NCBI GenBank assembly: GCA_003246625.1
Contig: QJZR01000012.1
Location: 496,001-560,000 of the forward strand
Length of the DNA stretch: 64,000 nucleotides
From: Alphaproteobacteria bacterium
GTDB lineage: Bacteria > Pseudomonadota > Alphaproteobacteria > Rhodospirillales > Rhodospirillaceae
Direction: 5' to 3'
Positions 1-9,860 of this stretch are shown piece after piece. The notes under the pieces are model-generated. The model was given only the letters and a program-made list of their open reading frames with translations, made no database searches and was not told the DNA's origin. Within the stretch, counting starts at the first letter, position 1. Every line of letters begins with the position of its first letter. Both the position numbers and the translations under genes were made by a program.

Positions 1-830
1 GACATCAGCACCGGCACCGTCATATTGCCGAGAAGGTGGCGGGTAACGCCGCCCAGGATCAGTTCGCGCAACCGCGAGCGGCCATAGGCGCCGGTCACCA
101 ACAGATCGACGCTGTCGTCGGCGGCGCGCGACAGCAGGATCGCGCCGACGTTCATGTCCTCGGCATAGACGGTCTTGGCGGTGGCGGTGACGCCATGCCG
201 CGACAGGTGGGCGCAGATCGCCGAACACGGAATGTCGCCATGCACGCCCTCGGCGTCCTGGGGATTGGCGGCGACCACCGTCACCGACTTGGCGGTCTTG
301 AGGAACGGCAGGGAGTCGTGAATGGCGCGCACCGATTCCCGGCTGGCATTCCAGGCGCACATCACGGTGTCGCCGATGGTGGGGAAGGTTCCGGCATAGG
401 GCACCACCAGAACCGGGCGCCCGGCGTCCATCACCACGTTGTCGGCCAACGCCATTTCGCCTTCGCGGTGTTCTTCGTCGGGGTTGAACTGGCCGATCAC
501 CACCAGGTCGACGTACTTCGAATGCAGACAGACCGTCTCGATCATGTCGCCTTCGTCGCAGCGCCACTCGCCCGACCGCCCCGCCTTGGCGCAACGGTCC
601 AGGAAGTCCTTGCGCACCGCCATTTCCTCGCGCTCGGCGACGCGTTTCTGGGTCTCGTAAACGTCGGGACCGATCTGGGCGGCGACGAAATGCGGAACAT
701 AGGGAAGCGACCGCACGAAGAGGCCGATGACGCGGGCGTCGAACTTCGCCGCCAGACGCAGGGCGACCTCGATCCGCTCGCCGCACGCCGTTCCGGGATC
801 CAAGTGAACCAGAATGTCCTTGATGCTCAT
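1..830 (-). CDS. Universal stress protein (UspA family), 3' end outside window
   Basis: Reverse strand reads MSIKDILVHLDPGTACGERIEVALRLAAKFDARVIGLFV...GAYGRSRLRELILGGVTRHLLGNMTVPVLMS; C-terminal G-x-GRSRLRE-GG-T-LL motif of USP. Open to the window edge, so absent from the ORF track. Confidence 0.9.
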   Translation of the reverse strand, partial: MSIKDILVHLDPGTACGERIEVALRLAAKFDARVIGLFVRSLPYVPHFVAAQIGPDVYETQKRVAEREEMAVRKDFLDRCAKAGRSGEWRCDEGDMIETVCLHSKYVDLVVIGQFNPDEEHREGEMALADNVVMDAGRPVLVVPYAGTFPTIGDTVMCAWNASRESVRAIHDSLPFLKTAKSVTVVAANPQDAEGVHGDIPCSAICAHLSRHGVTATAKTVYAEDMNVGAILLSRAADDSVDLLVTGAYGRSRLRELILGGVTRHLLGNMTVPVLM

Positions 831-940
831 GAGTACCCTCCGTGACCTTATCGCCTTGACCTTTTCATGGTACTCCGTCCGCCGCCCCGCCGCGAGGGGA
901 ATCACGCGTCGAAACAAAGACGTAACCCGGATGCGACGGC

Positions 941-1900
941 CTACCTGGCGGCGTCGCCGCCGACTTCGGGGGAAACCACGCGATCCTCGACCGCCAGTTC
1001 GGTGACCGGCTCGACGACGCCGATCGGGTCCAGATGGACGATCACCTCGGCGGGGGCGAAGGCGGCGGCGACCGCGTCCTCGACCCTTTGCGCGATGTCG
1101 TGCGCCGCGGTCAGGCGCATCGAGCCCTCGACCTCGAGATGCAACTGGATGAACCGGTTAGGGCCGGACATGCGGGTGCGCAGATCGTGCAGCGCCAAGG
1201 CGCCGCCTTCCGCCAGGACGACCTCGGCCAGACGGGCGCGGTCGGCCTCGGGCATTTCCTTGTCCATCAACTGGTCGAAGGCGACGACGCCGATTCCCCA
1301 GGCGTTGATCGCCAGATAGGCGGAAATCAGCAGGGCGAAGGCCGAATCGGCCCACACCCAGCCGAGCCAGCGGTTGAGCAGAAACGCGACGATGACGCTG
1401 GCGTTGACCAGGATGTCGCCGGTGTAATGGGCGGAATCCGCGCCGATCGCCAACGACTGAGTCTGCCGCACCACGTAACGCTGGAAAGCCACCAGCAGCG
1501 CGGTCGCCGCCATCGAGAACAGCATCACGCCGATACCCACCGCCTCGCGCGTCACCGCCACCGGGTTGACCACGCGCTGCGCCGCCTCCAGCGCCAGGAA
1601 AACCGCCGAACCGGCGATGAAGGCGGCCTGCGCCAAGCCCGCCACCGATTCCGCCTTGCCGTGGCCGAAGCGATGCTCGTGGTCGGCGGGTTGCAGGGCA
1701 TGGCGCACCGCCATCATGTTGACCAGCGAGGCCGCCGCGTCGAGGCTGGAATCGACCAGACTGGCCAACAGGGCCAGCGACCCGGTGCTGAGCCAGGCCA
1801 CCAGCTTGACCGCGATCAGCAAGGTCGCGGTGCCGACCGCGGCGATGGTCGCCAGATGCATCAGCCGGTGGGCGCGCGGCATATCCTTGGGGAACGGCAT
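941..1900 (-). CDS. Cation diffusion facilitator (CDF) family transporter
   Basis: MPFPKDMPRAHRLMHLATIAAVGTATLLIAVKLVAWLSTGSLALLASLVDSSLDAAASLVN..., HxxxHRFGHGKAE motif. Confidence 0.92.
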   Translation of the reverse strand: MPFPKDMPRAHRLMHLATIAAVGTATLLIAVKLVAWLSTGSLALLASLVDSSLDAAASLVNMMAVRHALQPADHEHRFGHGKAESVAGLAQAAFIAGSAVFLALEAAQRVVNPVAVTREAVGIGVMLFSMAATALLVAFQRYVVRQTQSLAIGADSAHYTGDILVNASVIVAFLLNRWLGWVWADSAFALLISAYLAINAWGIGVVAFDQLMDKEMPEADRARLAEVVLAEGGALALHDLRTRMSGPNRFIQLHLEVEGSMRLTAAHDIAQRVEDAVAAAFAPAEVIVHLDPIGVVEPVTELAVEDRVVSPEVGGDAAR

Positions 1901-1909
1901 CGCGCCCTC

Positions 1910-2500
1910 CTAGGGGTAAAGTTTCTCGACCGTCCAACCGCCATCGGCGCGGTGATAGACGTTGCGGTCGTGCAGACGGAACGTTTTGTCCTGCCAGAAC
2001 TCGATCAGCTCGGGCAGCAGACGGAATCCCGACCAATGCGGCGGACGCGGCACCTTGCCCAGGCCGAACTTCGCGGTGTATTCGGCGACCCGCTTTTCCA
2101 GGGCGAAGCGGCTTTCCAGGGGGCGCGACTGCTGCGACGCCCAGGCGCCGATCTGGCTGCCGCGGGCACGGCTGGCGAAATAGGCGTCGGCTTCCTCGGC
2201 GGTCACCGGCTCCACCGGCCCCTCGACGCGCACCTGACGGCGCAGGCTTTTCCAATGGAAGCACAGGGCGACGAAAGCGTTGCCCGCGATCTGTTCGCCC
2301 TTGCGGCTTTCCAGGTTGGTGTAGAAGACGAATCCCTTCTCGTCGACCGCCTTCAACAGCACCATGCGCGACGACGGGCGGCCCCGTTCGTCCACCGTGG
2401 CCAGGTTCATCGCGTCGGGGTCGTTGACCTCCTTGGCGGAGGCCTCCTTCATCCAGGAATCGAAAAGGTCGAAGGGTTCCGACCATGGGATCAGGGTCAT
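1910..2500 (-). CDS. pdxH: Pyridoxamine 5'-phosphate oxidase
   Basis: [50 protein letters not shown]...[11 protein letters not shown]-like ending, LHDR...W..EKLYP C-terminus. Start placed at 2500 rather than the ORF-track 2644. Confidence 0.93.
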   Translation of the reverse strand: MTLIPWSEPFDLFDSWMKEASAKEVNDPDAMNLATVDERGRPSSRMVLLKAVDEKGFVFYTNLESRKGEQIAGNAFVALCFHWKSLRRQVRVEGPVEPVTAEEADAYFASRARGSQIGAWASQQSRPLESRFALEKRVAEYTAKFGLGKVPRPPHWSGFRLLPELIEFWQDKTFRLHDRNVYHRADGGWTVEKLYP

Positions 2501-2708
2501 CGGGATATCCGTTTCAACTGTGTTGCTGCGCGTTTCCGGCCGAGACTTCGGCGGCGGGACGGAGGGGAGTCTTCCACGGAACGTCTTCCACGGCAAGCCC
2601 GCCGCGGGGGGGCTGGCACGATGGACTCGTACTCCATAAATCATTAACGTCTTCGGTCTAGGTTAGGCCCTTGATCCGAGGGCGGAACTCGTTCGAAAGG
2701 GAAAGAGG

Positions 2709-3644
2709 ATGGTCGCGCGTGACCCCTATGCCGTTCTGGGCGTTGCCAAGACCGCCGACGCGGCCGCCGTGAAAAAGGCTTTCCGCGCCAAGGCGCGGGA
2801 CGCCCACCCCGACAGCAACCCCGACGACCCCAAGGCCGAGGATCGTTTCAAGGAAATCAACAAGGCCTACGAAATTCTGGGCGACGCGGAGAAACGCGCC
2901 CGTTTCGACAGGGGCGAAATCGACGCCGACGGCAACGAAATGGCGCCGCACTTCGGCGCGCAGGGGCGGCGGGGCAAGGCCTATTCCGGTTTCGGCGGCG
3001 GCGGGCGCGGCTTCTCGTTCGAGGACATCTTCGGCGACACCGACGCCTTTTCCGACATGTTCCGCGGCGGCAACGCGGGCGCGCGCAAACCCTTCCAAAG
3101 CCGGGGCGCCAACGTCAGCTACACCCTCAAGGTCGGCTTCGCCGACGCGGTGGTCGGCACCACCAAACGAATTGCCCTGACCAACGGCAAGACCCTCGAC
3201 GTGCGCATCCCGCCCGGCACCGAAAGCGGCCAGACCCTGCGCCTGAAGGGCCAGGGCATGGCGGGCGCGCAGGGCGGCCCGGCGGGCGACGCCCTGATCG
3301 AGATCGAGGTTTCCGCCCATGCATTCTACAAGCGGGACGGACACGACATCCGCCTCGACCTGCCGGTCACCTTGAAGGAGGCGGTGCTGGGCGCGAAGGT
3401 GCCGGTGCCCACGCCGTTCGGCGCGGTGGCCCTCAGCATTCCCAAGGGGTCGAGCAGCGGCAAGGTGCTGCGCCTGCGCGGCAAGGGCGTGCCCTTCACC
3501 CCGCCCGGGGAAACCATCGAACGTCACGGCGACCTGCTGGTCACCCTGATGATCGTGGTGCCGGAAGGCGACCCGGCGCTGGAGGCCTTTACCGACGCCT
3601 GGCAACCGGCCAACGCCGCCGACCCCCGCAAGGGCATGGCCTGA
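2709..3644 (+). CDS. DnaJ-class molecular chaperone (CbpA-like)
   Basis: J-domain (DPYAVLGVAKTADAAAVKKAFRAKARDAHPDSNPDD) plus DnaJ C-terminal domain without zinc fingers. Confidence 0.93.
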   Translation: MVARDPYAVLGVAKTADAAAVKKAFRAKARDAHPDSNPDDPKAEDRFKEINKAYEILGDAEKRARFDRGEIDADGNEMAPHFGAQGRRGKAYSGFGGGGRGFSFEDIFGDTDAFSDMFRGGNAGARKPFQSRGANVSYTLKVGFADAVVGTTKRIALTNGKTLDVRIPPGTESGQTLRLKGQGMAGAQGGPAGDALIEIEVSAHAFYKRDGHDIRLDLPVTLKEAVLGAKVPVPTPFGAVALSIPKGSSSGKVLRLRGKGVPFTPPGETIERHGDLLVTLMIVVPEGDPALEAFTDAWQPANAADPRKGMA

Positions 3645-4934
3645 TCAGGCCGGACGCCCCTCCACCACCGTGCGCACCGGCGCCGCCCAGGCGGCGCGTT
3701 CGGCGTCCAGACTGGCTTCCACCGCGCCGTGCAGGCCGTCCCGCCAAGCGGCGGGCAACCGCCCGGCATTCTCCGCCGACCAGCCGAGGCCAAGCGCCGC
3801 CAGCAACGCCGACATCGGCGTTTCCGCCAGATCGCGGGCGAGCAGCCATTCGCCGTCGTCGGTGCGTACCGCGAAGCCGCCCGCCTTCAGTTCGTCGAGG
3901 ACCGCCTCGACCGCGGCCTCCGAGGCGGGACTGGCGGCCAGCACCGTCTTGCGCTTTACCCGCGCGCCGGTCTTCTGCGCCTCGCGCAGCAGGGCCAGAA
4001 CATCCAGGGCGATGCCGACCCTGGACAGCCCCGGGGTCGAACCGCCGCCGGTCGCGGTGTGCGCCCGCCACTCCGGCAGGGCGGCGGTCATCACCGCGCC
4101 GAACAGGATCACCGCCCACGACAGGTACATCGACAGCAGGAACAAGGGGATCACCGCCAACGCGCCGTACAGGGTGCGATAGGTGTTGGCGCTGGCGACG
4201 AAGCGCCCGAACCCGAAACGCAGCAGGGCGAACAGCACCGCCGCCACCGCGCCGCCGATCATCGCGTCGCGCCAGGCCACCGGCCGGTTCGGCACCGCCA
4301 GGAACAGAAGCGAGAAGGCGACCCAGGAAAACAGGGTCGGCGTCAGCAGCCCGGCCCAGGCGGAAACCCCGGCGAAGGCGTCTCCGGCGACCGCCTTGCG
4401 CAGGGCGAACAGGCCGCCCGACAACGACGACGACGCCCCCAGCAGCAGCGGCCCCAGGGTCAGAACCGCCCAATAGACCAGCACCCGCGACACCATCGGC
4501 CGCTGACGCGACACCCGGAAGATGGCGTTGAAGGCGGTCTCGATGGTGGTCAGGGTCAACAGCGCGGTCACACCCAGGCCGACCACGCCGACCGTGGTCA
4601 GCTTGCCGGTGGCGTTGATGAACTGCCGCAGATAGACCTGCACCGATTGCCCGGCGTTGGGCAGCATCGACTGCGAGATGAACCCCTCCAGCTGTCCCCG
4701 CATCGAGGAAAAGGCGGGAAACGCCGAAAAGATCGCCACCATGATCGCCAACAGCGGCACCAGGGCGATCAGCGAGGTATAGGACAGCGACGCCGCCACC
4801 CGCAGGAACTGATCCTTCTGGCCGCGATTGAAGACATAAAGCGCGAGATTCACCCAGGGGGCCGTCCGCCTCAGCCAGGCGCGCACGCGCCAAGCCTGCC
4901 GGGCCGGTTCGTCCGCCACGTTTTTCTCATCCAT
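3645..4934 (-). CDS. YihY/virulence factor BrkB-type inner membrane protein
   Basis: LRVAASLSYTSLIALVPLLAIMVAIFSAFPAF...; start chosen at MDEKNVADEP. Confidence 0.88.
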   Translation of the reverse strand: MDEKNVADEPARQAWRVRAWLRRTAPWVNLALYVFNRGQKDQFLRVAASLSYTSLIALVPLLAIMVAIFSAFPAFSSMRGQLEGFISQSMLPNAGQSVQVYLRQFINATGKLTTVGVVGLGVTALLTLTTIETAFNAIFRVSRQRPMVSRVLVYWAVLTLGPLLLGASSSLSGGLFALRKAVAGDAFAGVSAWAGLLTPTLFSWVAFSLLFLAVPNRPVAWRDAMIGGAVAAVLFALLRFGFGRFVASANTYRTLYGALAVIPLFLLSMYLSWAVILFGAVMTAALPEWRAHTATGGGSTPGLSRVGIALDVLALLREAQKTGARVKRKTVLAASPASEAAVEAVLDELKAGGFAVRTDDGEWLLARDLAETPMSALLAALGLGWSAENAGRLPAAWRDGLHGAVEASLDAERAAWAAPVRTVVEGRPA

Positions 4935-5064
4935 CCCGTTCCCCTTTGCCGGTTGCAGGGTTTCGTGTAGGATACGCGCGCTTTGCCGCCCACACACCCC
5001 GTTTTCTGCAAGCGGAACAGGATCGTGGGCGTTCTGGTTTTTCCGCCGTAGCAAGAGGAATTCA

Positions 5065-5901
5065 ATGACACTCGCCGCATCGTTGATGGCCGGTAAGAAG
5101 GGCCTGATCATGGGGGTCGCCAACGACCGATCCATCGCTTGGGGCATCGCCAAGGCCTGCCACGAGCAAGGCGCCGAACTCGCCTTCACCTATCAGGGCG
5201 ACGCCCTGTTGCGCCGCGTGCAGCCGCTGGCCGAAGAGGTGGGTTCGAACCTGCTCTACCCCTGCGACGTCACCGACGCCGCCAGCATGGACGCCCTGTT
5301 CGCCTCCCTGGAAAAAGACTGGGGCGAACTGGACTTCGTGGTGCACGCCATCGCCTTCGCCGGCAAGGAAGCGCTGAAGGGCAAGTATTACGACGTCACC
5401 GCCGACAACTTCTCCCGCACCATGCACATCTCGGTGTTCTCGTTCACCGACGTCTGCCGCCGCGCGAAGCCCCTGATGAAGGAAGGCGGCAGCCTGCTCA
5501 CCCTCACCTATTACGGCTCGGAAAAGTTCGTGCCGCACTACAACGTGATGGGCGTGGCGAAGGCGGCTCTCGACGCCTCGGTGCGGTATCTGGCGATGGA
5601 CCTGGGCGAGGACGGCATCCGCGTCAACGCGCTGTCCGCCGGGCCGATCAAGACCCTGGCCGCCTCGGGCATCGGCGACTTCCGCTACATCATGAAGTGG
5701 AACGAGGTGAACTCGCCCCTGAAGCGCAACGTCACCATCGAGGACGTCGGCGCCTCGGGCATGTATCTGCTGTCCGACCTCGCCAACGGCGTCACCGGCG
5801 AGTTGCATCACGTCGATTCCGGGTATCATGTCAACGGCATGATCAACCCCAGCGGCGCGGCGGAAAACGCCGAACTGATGAAGTCCTTCGCGGAAGGCTG
5901 A
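5065..5901 (+). CDS. fabI: Enoyl-[acyl-carrier-protein] reductase (NADH)
   Basis: GVANDRSIAWGIAKACHEQGAELAFTYQGD; LTYYGSEKFVPHYNVMGVAKAAL; canonical FabI SDR. Confidence 0.96.
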   Translation: MTLAASLMAGKKGLIMGVANDRSIAWGIAKACHEQGAELAFTYQGDALLRRVQPLAEEVGSNLLYPCDVTDAASMDALFASLEKDWGELDFVVHAIAFAGKEALKGKYYDVTADNFSRTMHISVFSFTDVCRRAKPLMKEGGSLLTLTYYGSEKFVPHYNVMGVAKAALDASVRYLAMDLGEDGIRVNALSAGPIKTLAASGIGDFRYIMKWNEVNSPLKRNVTIEDVGASGMYLLSDLANGVTGELHHVDSGYHVNGMINPSGAAENAELMKSFAEG

Positions 5902-5922
5902 TTTTCGCGCCAACCCCTGAAA

Positions 5923-5950
5923 GGGGCGTCACCCGATCGGGCGACGCCCC
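5923..5950. terminator. Strong intercistronic hairpin between fabI and aroC
   Basis: GGGGCGTC-A-CCCGATCGGG-C-GACGCCCC: perfect 8-bp outer arms around an inner palindrome; no clear T-run, so terminator versus attenuator/stability element is unresolved. Confidence 0.5.
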
Positions 5951-5971
5951 GTCCGATCGGAGACCAATCCC

Positions 5972-7063
5972 ATGGCCGGCAACGCATTCGGCAACGCCTT
6001 CCGCTTCACCACCTTCGGCGAAAGCCACGGTCCGGCGATCGGCTGCGTGGTGGACGGCGTGCCGCCGGGAATCCCGCTCGCCGAAGCGGATATCCAGCCT
6101 TTCCTCGACCAGCGCCGCCCCGGCCAGTCGCGCCACACCACGCAACGGCAAGAAGCCGACGCGGTGAAGATCCTCTCCGGCGTCTACCAGGGCCGCACCA
6201 CCGGCACGCCGATCGGCCTTCTGATCGAGAACACCGACCAACGCTCCAAGGACTACGGCGACATCGCCCAGGCCTTCCGCCCCGGCCACGCCGACTATGC
6301 CTATCAGGCGAAGTACGGCATCCGCGACCCGCGCGGCGGTGGGCGGTCCTCGGCGCGGGAAACCGCGATGCGGGTCGCCGCCGGAGCGGTGGCGCGCAAG
6401 GTGCTGAACGCCATCCTGCCCCAGGGCGTCGTCGTGCGCGGCGCGATGACCGCGATGGGCGGCCACGCCGTCGACCGCGCCCGCTGGGATTGGGCGGCGG
6501 TGACCGGCAACGACTTTTTCTGCCCCGACGCCGAAACCGCGGCGGCCTGGGCGACGGAGCTGGACGCCATCCGCAAGCGCGGTTCGTCGATCGGCGGCAT
6601 CGTCGAGGTAGTGGCCGAGGGCGTGCCGCCGGGCCTGGGCGAACCGGTCTACGACAAGCTCGACGCCGACCTCGCCAAGGCGCTGATGAGCATCAACGCG
6701 GTGAAGTCGGTGGAAATCGGCGAGGGCCTCGGCGCCGCCCTGCTGCACGGCGAGGACAACGCCGACGAAATGGAACCCGACGGCCAGGGAGGCGTGCGCT
6801 TCCTCTCCAACCACGCGGGGGGTATCCTGGGCGGCATCTCCACCGGGCAGCCGATCGCCGCGCGCATCGCGGTGAAGCCGACCAGCTCCATCCTGATCCC
6901 GCGCAAAAGCGTCGATCTGGCGGGCCAGGCGGTGGACATTCTGACCAAGGGCCGCCACGACCCCTGCGTCGCCATCCGCGCCGTGCCGGTGGCCGAGGCG
7001 ATGGTCGCCTGCGTGCTGGCCGACCATCTGCTGCGCCATCGGGGCCAATGCGGCGGCTTCTAA
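5972..7063 (+). CDS. aroC: Chorismate synthase
   Basis: [36 protein letters not shown]; full-length AroC motifs. Confidence 0.97.
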   Translation: MAGNAFGNAFRFTTFGESHGPAIGCVVDGVPPGIPLAEADIQPFLDQRRPGQSRHTTQRQEADAVKILSGVYQGRTTGTPIGLLIENTDQRSKDYGDIAQAFRPGHADYAYQAKYGIRDPRGGGRSSARETAMRVAAGAVARKVLNAILPQGVVVRGAMTAMGGHAVDRARWDWAAVTGNDFFCPDAETAAAWATELDAIRKRGSSIGGIVEVVAEGVPPGLGEPVYDKLDADLAKALMSINAVKSVEIGEGLGAALLHGEDNADEMEPDGQGGVRFLSNHAGGILGGISTGQPIAARIAVKPTSSILIPRKSVDLAGQAVDILTKGRHDPCVAIRAVPVAEAMVACVLADHLLRHRGQCGGF

Positions 7064-7080
7064 AGTAAGGACGACGGAAC

Positions 7081-8826
7081 ATGCGTATCGTCATTCGCTG
7101 GCTGGTAATCGTATTCGCCCTGATCGGCGCCGCGGCCTGCGCCGCCCTGATCCTGGTCGTCTCGCTGGCGGGGTCCGCCGAACCCGCCAAGGTGTCGGTG
7201 CACAAGGGCGATTACCTGCTGCTCGATTTCGACCGGGGGATCTCGGCGCGGGCGCCGGACAACGCCTTCGCCGCCCTGTCGCGCGGCAAGTCCTATGTGC
7301 TGACCGACCTGATCGCCGCGCTTCGCCGGGGCGCGGCCGACCCCAAGATCGTGGGTCTGGCCGCCCATATCGGCACCGCCCAACTGGCGCCCGCCACCGC
7401 CCGCGAACTGGCCGAGGCCATCGCCGACTTCAAGAAGGTCGGCAAGAAGACCCTGATCTATTCCGAGTCCATCGACGGCGGCCCCGGCGCGGTGGCGCTG
7501 GCCACCGCCTTTCAAGAAGTCTGGCTACAGCCCTCGGGTCTGGTCGGCCTGCGCGGCCTCGCCCTGGAGGCCCCCTTCCTGCGCAAGGGGCTGGCGGACT
7601 ATGGCGTCCGCGCCGAAATCGTGCAGCGTTACGAATATAAAAGCGCGATGGACTTCCTGACCCGCGACGACATGTCGGCGCCGGTGCGCGACAACCTGTC
7701 CGCCGTGGTCGGGGACATCGCCGCCTCGCTGAACGGCGCCATCGCCGCCGCGCGCGGCATCCCCGCCGCCACGGTGGACGACCTGGCCCGCAGGGGCCCC
7801 CTGTTCGCCGCCGAAGCCTTGGACGCGCGCCTGATCGACAAGCTGGGCTATCGCGGCGACTTCCAGGAGGCGGTGAAAAACGCCTTCCCCGGCAAGGGCA
7901 TCGCGGCGGAGGCCTATGCCGCGACCACCGAGACGCCGGACACCGCGACCAAGGTCGCCCTGATCCAGATCTCCGGCCAGATCGTCGCCGGGGAAACCGA
8001 GGACGGCCCGATGGGCGAACGCGGCTCGGTCGGCGCGCTGACCATCGCCCGCGCCATCCACGACGCGTCGCAAACCAAGGACGTGCGCGCCATCGTCCTG
8101 CGCCTGAACAGCCCCGGCGGCGACTATGCCGCCTCCGACACCATCCGCCAGGCGGTGATCGCGGCCAGCAAGGGCGGCGTGCCGGTGATCGTGTCGATGG
8201 GCGACGTCGCCGCCTCCGGCGGCTATTTCGTCGCCTCGGCGGCGGAAACGGTGATCGCCGAGGACACCACCCTCACCGGCTCGATCGGCGTGATCGCCGG
8301 TAAGATCGTGCTGGAGGACGCCTGGAACAAGCTGGGGGTGCGCTGGCACACCCTGAAGACCGGGGAAACCGCCGCGATGTGGTCGTCCAACCACGGCTTC
8401 ACCCCCGCCGAACGCGCCCGCCTGGAAGCGATGGTGGACGCCGCCTACGCCGACTTCACCGGCAAGGTGGGTTCGGGGCGCAAACTCTCCGCCGAGGCGG
8501 TGGACAAGGTGGCGCGCGGCCGCGTCTTCAGCGGCCGCCAGGCCAAGGAACTGGGGCTGGTGGACGACACCGGCGGCCTGATCAAGGCCTTCGCCTATGC
8601 CAAGCGCGCCGCGGGCATTCCCGCCGACCAGATTCCGGCGGTCCTGCCCTTCCCGCGTCCGAAGTCGCTGATGGAAAGCCTGCGCGGCCTGCTCGGCGGC
8701 GAGGCGGAAAACCCCATCGCGCAGATGACCGCCCCCCTGCCCGAACCGCTGGCCACCCTGCGCGCGTGGAGCCGCCTCGACCTTTCGCACGGCGCGGCGA
8801 TCCTGCCGCCGATCACGCTGCGGTAA
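7081..8826 (+). CDS. sppA: Signal peptide peptidase SppA, 67K type
   Basis: N-terminal TM segment, two S49 domains, catalytic VSMGDVAASGGYFVASAAETVIAEDTTLTGSIGVI. Confidence 0.93.
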   Translation: MRIVIRWLVIVFALIGAAACAALILVVSLAGSAEPAKVSVHKGDYLLLDFDRGISARAPDNAFAALSRGKSYVLTDLIAALRRGAADPKIVGLAAHIGTAQLAPATARELAEAIADFKKVGKKTLIYSESIDGGPGAVALATAFQEVWLQPSGLVGLRGLALEAPFLRKGLADYGVRAEIVQRYEYKSAMDFLTRDDMSAPVRDNLSAVVGDIAASLNGAIAAARGIPAATVDDLARRGPLFAAEALDARLIDKLGYRGDFQEAVKNAFPGKGIAAEAYAATTETPDTATKVALIQISGQIVAGETEDGPMGERGSVGALTIARAIHDASQTKDVRAIVLRLNSPGGDYAASDTIRQAVIAASKGGVPVIVSMGDVAASGGYFVASAAETVIAEDTTLTGSIGVIAGKIVLEDAWNKLGVRWHTLKTGETAAMWSSNHGFTPAERARLEAMVDAAYADFTGKVGSGRKLSAEAVDKVARGRVFSGRQAKELGLVDDTGGLIKAFAYAKRAAGIPADQIPAVLPFPRPKSLMESLRGLLGGEAENPIAQMTAPLPEPLATLRAWSRLDLSHGAAILPPITLR

Positions 8827-8918
8827 AAAGCGAGGGGACATACCCCCTCGCGCCGCGCGCAAGAACCTTGGGAATGGGAGGGGCGGAGGGTCCAAGACCC
8901 TCCGCAAGGTTTTGGGCC
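8825..8918. repeat. Modular intergenic repeat, copy G (short form: two facing type-I end modules, core nearly absent)
   Basis: AAAAAGCGAGGGGACATACCCCCTCGCGC ... GGAATGGGAGGGGCGGAGGGTCCAAGACCCTCCGCAAGGTTTTGG; fills the convergent sppA/tlyA gap. Confidence 0.75.
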
Positions 8919-8920
8919 TT

Positions 8921-9655
8921 TCAATCGGCCAACCGCGCGCCGATCAGGAATTCGACGTTGCCGTCGGGCCCCGGAATCGGGCTTTCGACGATCCCGTCCA
9001 CCCGCCAGCCCAGCGCGGCGAACCAGTCCGCCACTTCGGCGCAGACGCGGGCGCGCACCTTCTCGTCCTTGACCACGCCGCCCTTGCCCACGTCCTTCGG
9101 CCCCGCCAGGAACTGCGGCTTGATCAGGGCGATCGCCCAGCTTCCCGGCGCCGCCAGGGAAAGCGGCGCCGCCAACACGGTTTGCAGGGAAATGAAGCTG
9201 GCGTCGCAAACCACCGCGCCCACCGCCTCGGGGACTTCGGCGGCGGACAGATAACGCGCGTTCACCCCCTCCAGCGACACCACCCGGGAATCGGCGCGCA
9301 AACTGTCCGCCAATTGGCCGTGACCGACGTCCACCGCGTAAACCCGCGCCGCCCCGGCATGCAACAGCACGTCGGTGAAGCCGCCGGTGGAGGCCCCCAC
9401 GTCCAAACAGACCCGCCCCGCCGCATCATAGCCGAAATGCGAAAGCCCGTGCGCCAGCTTCAGGCCGCCGCGCGACACCCAGGGCAGGGGCTCGCCGCGC
9501 ACCTCCAACAGGTCGCCCGCCGCCACGCCGCGCGACGCCTTGTCCAGAACCGCGCCGTTGACGAAAACCGCCCCCGCCTCGATCAGCATGCGCGCCCGCG
9601 CCCGGCTGACCGCCAAGCCCCGCGCCACCAACGCCTGATCCGCCCTCTCGCTCAT
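8921..9655 (-). CDS. tlyA: TlyA family rRNA 2'-O-methyltransferase / hemolysin
   Basis: S4 domain RADQALVARGLAVSRARARMLIEAGAVFVNG then SAM domain VCLDVGASTGGFTDVLLHAGAARVYAVDVGHGQL. Confidence 0.95.
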   Translation of the reverse strand: MSERADQALVARGLAVSRARARMLIEAGAVFVNGAVLDKASRGVAAGDLLEVRGEPLPWVSRGGLKLAHGLSHFGYDAAGRVCLDVGASTGGFTDVLLHAGAARVYAVDVGHGQLADSLRADSRVVSLEGVNARYLSAAEVPEAVGAVVCDASFISLQTVLAAPLSLAAPGSWAIALIKPQFLAGPKDVGKGGVVKDEKVRARVCAEVADWFAALGWRVDGIVESPIPGPDGNVEFLIGARLAD

Positions 9656-9666
9656 CCGTGCTCCGT

Positions 9667-9853
9667 AAAAACCAGGCCGGGGCCAAGCCCCGGACCCCGC
9701 TGGGGCCTCAGGCCCCAGACCCCATGACTTGTTTTTGCGCGCAGCGCGATCAAACCATCACGCCGCGCAAAGGTCGATAGCCGCTGGCGCGGCGAAAAAC
9801 AAACGGGATCGAAGGGCCCAAGGCCCTTCGCGGGCCCGGGCAGCGCCCGGCCT
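9667..9853. repeat. Modular intergenic repeat, copy A (type II - core - inverted type II)
   Basis: AAAACCAGGCCGGGGCCAAGCCCCGGACCCC...GTTTTTGCGCGCAGCGCGATCAAACCATCACGCCGCGCAAAGGTCGATAGCCGCTGGCGCGGCGAAAAACA...GATCGAAGGGCCCAAGGCCCTTCGCGGGCCCGGGCAGCGCCCGGCCT. Confidence 0.85.
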
Positions 9854-9860
9854 AGTCTCC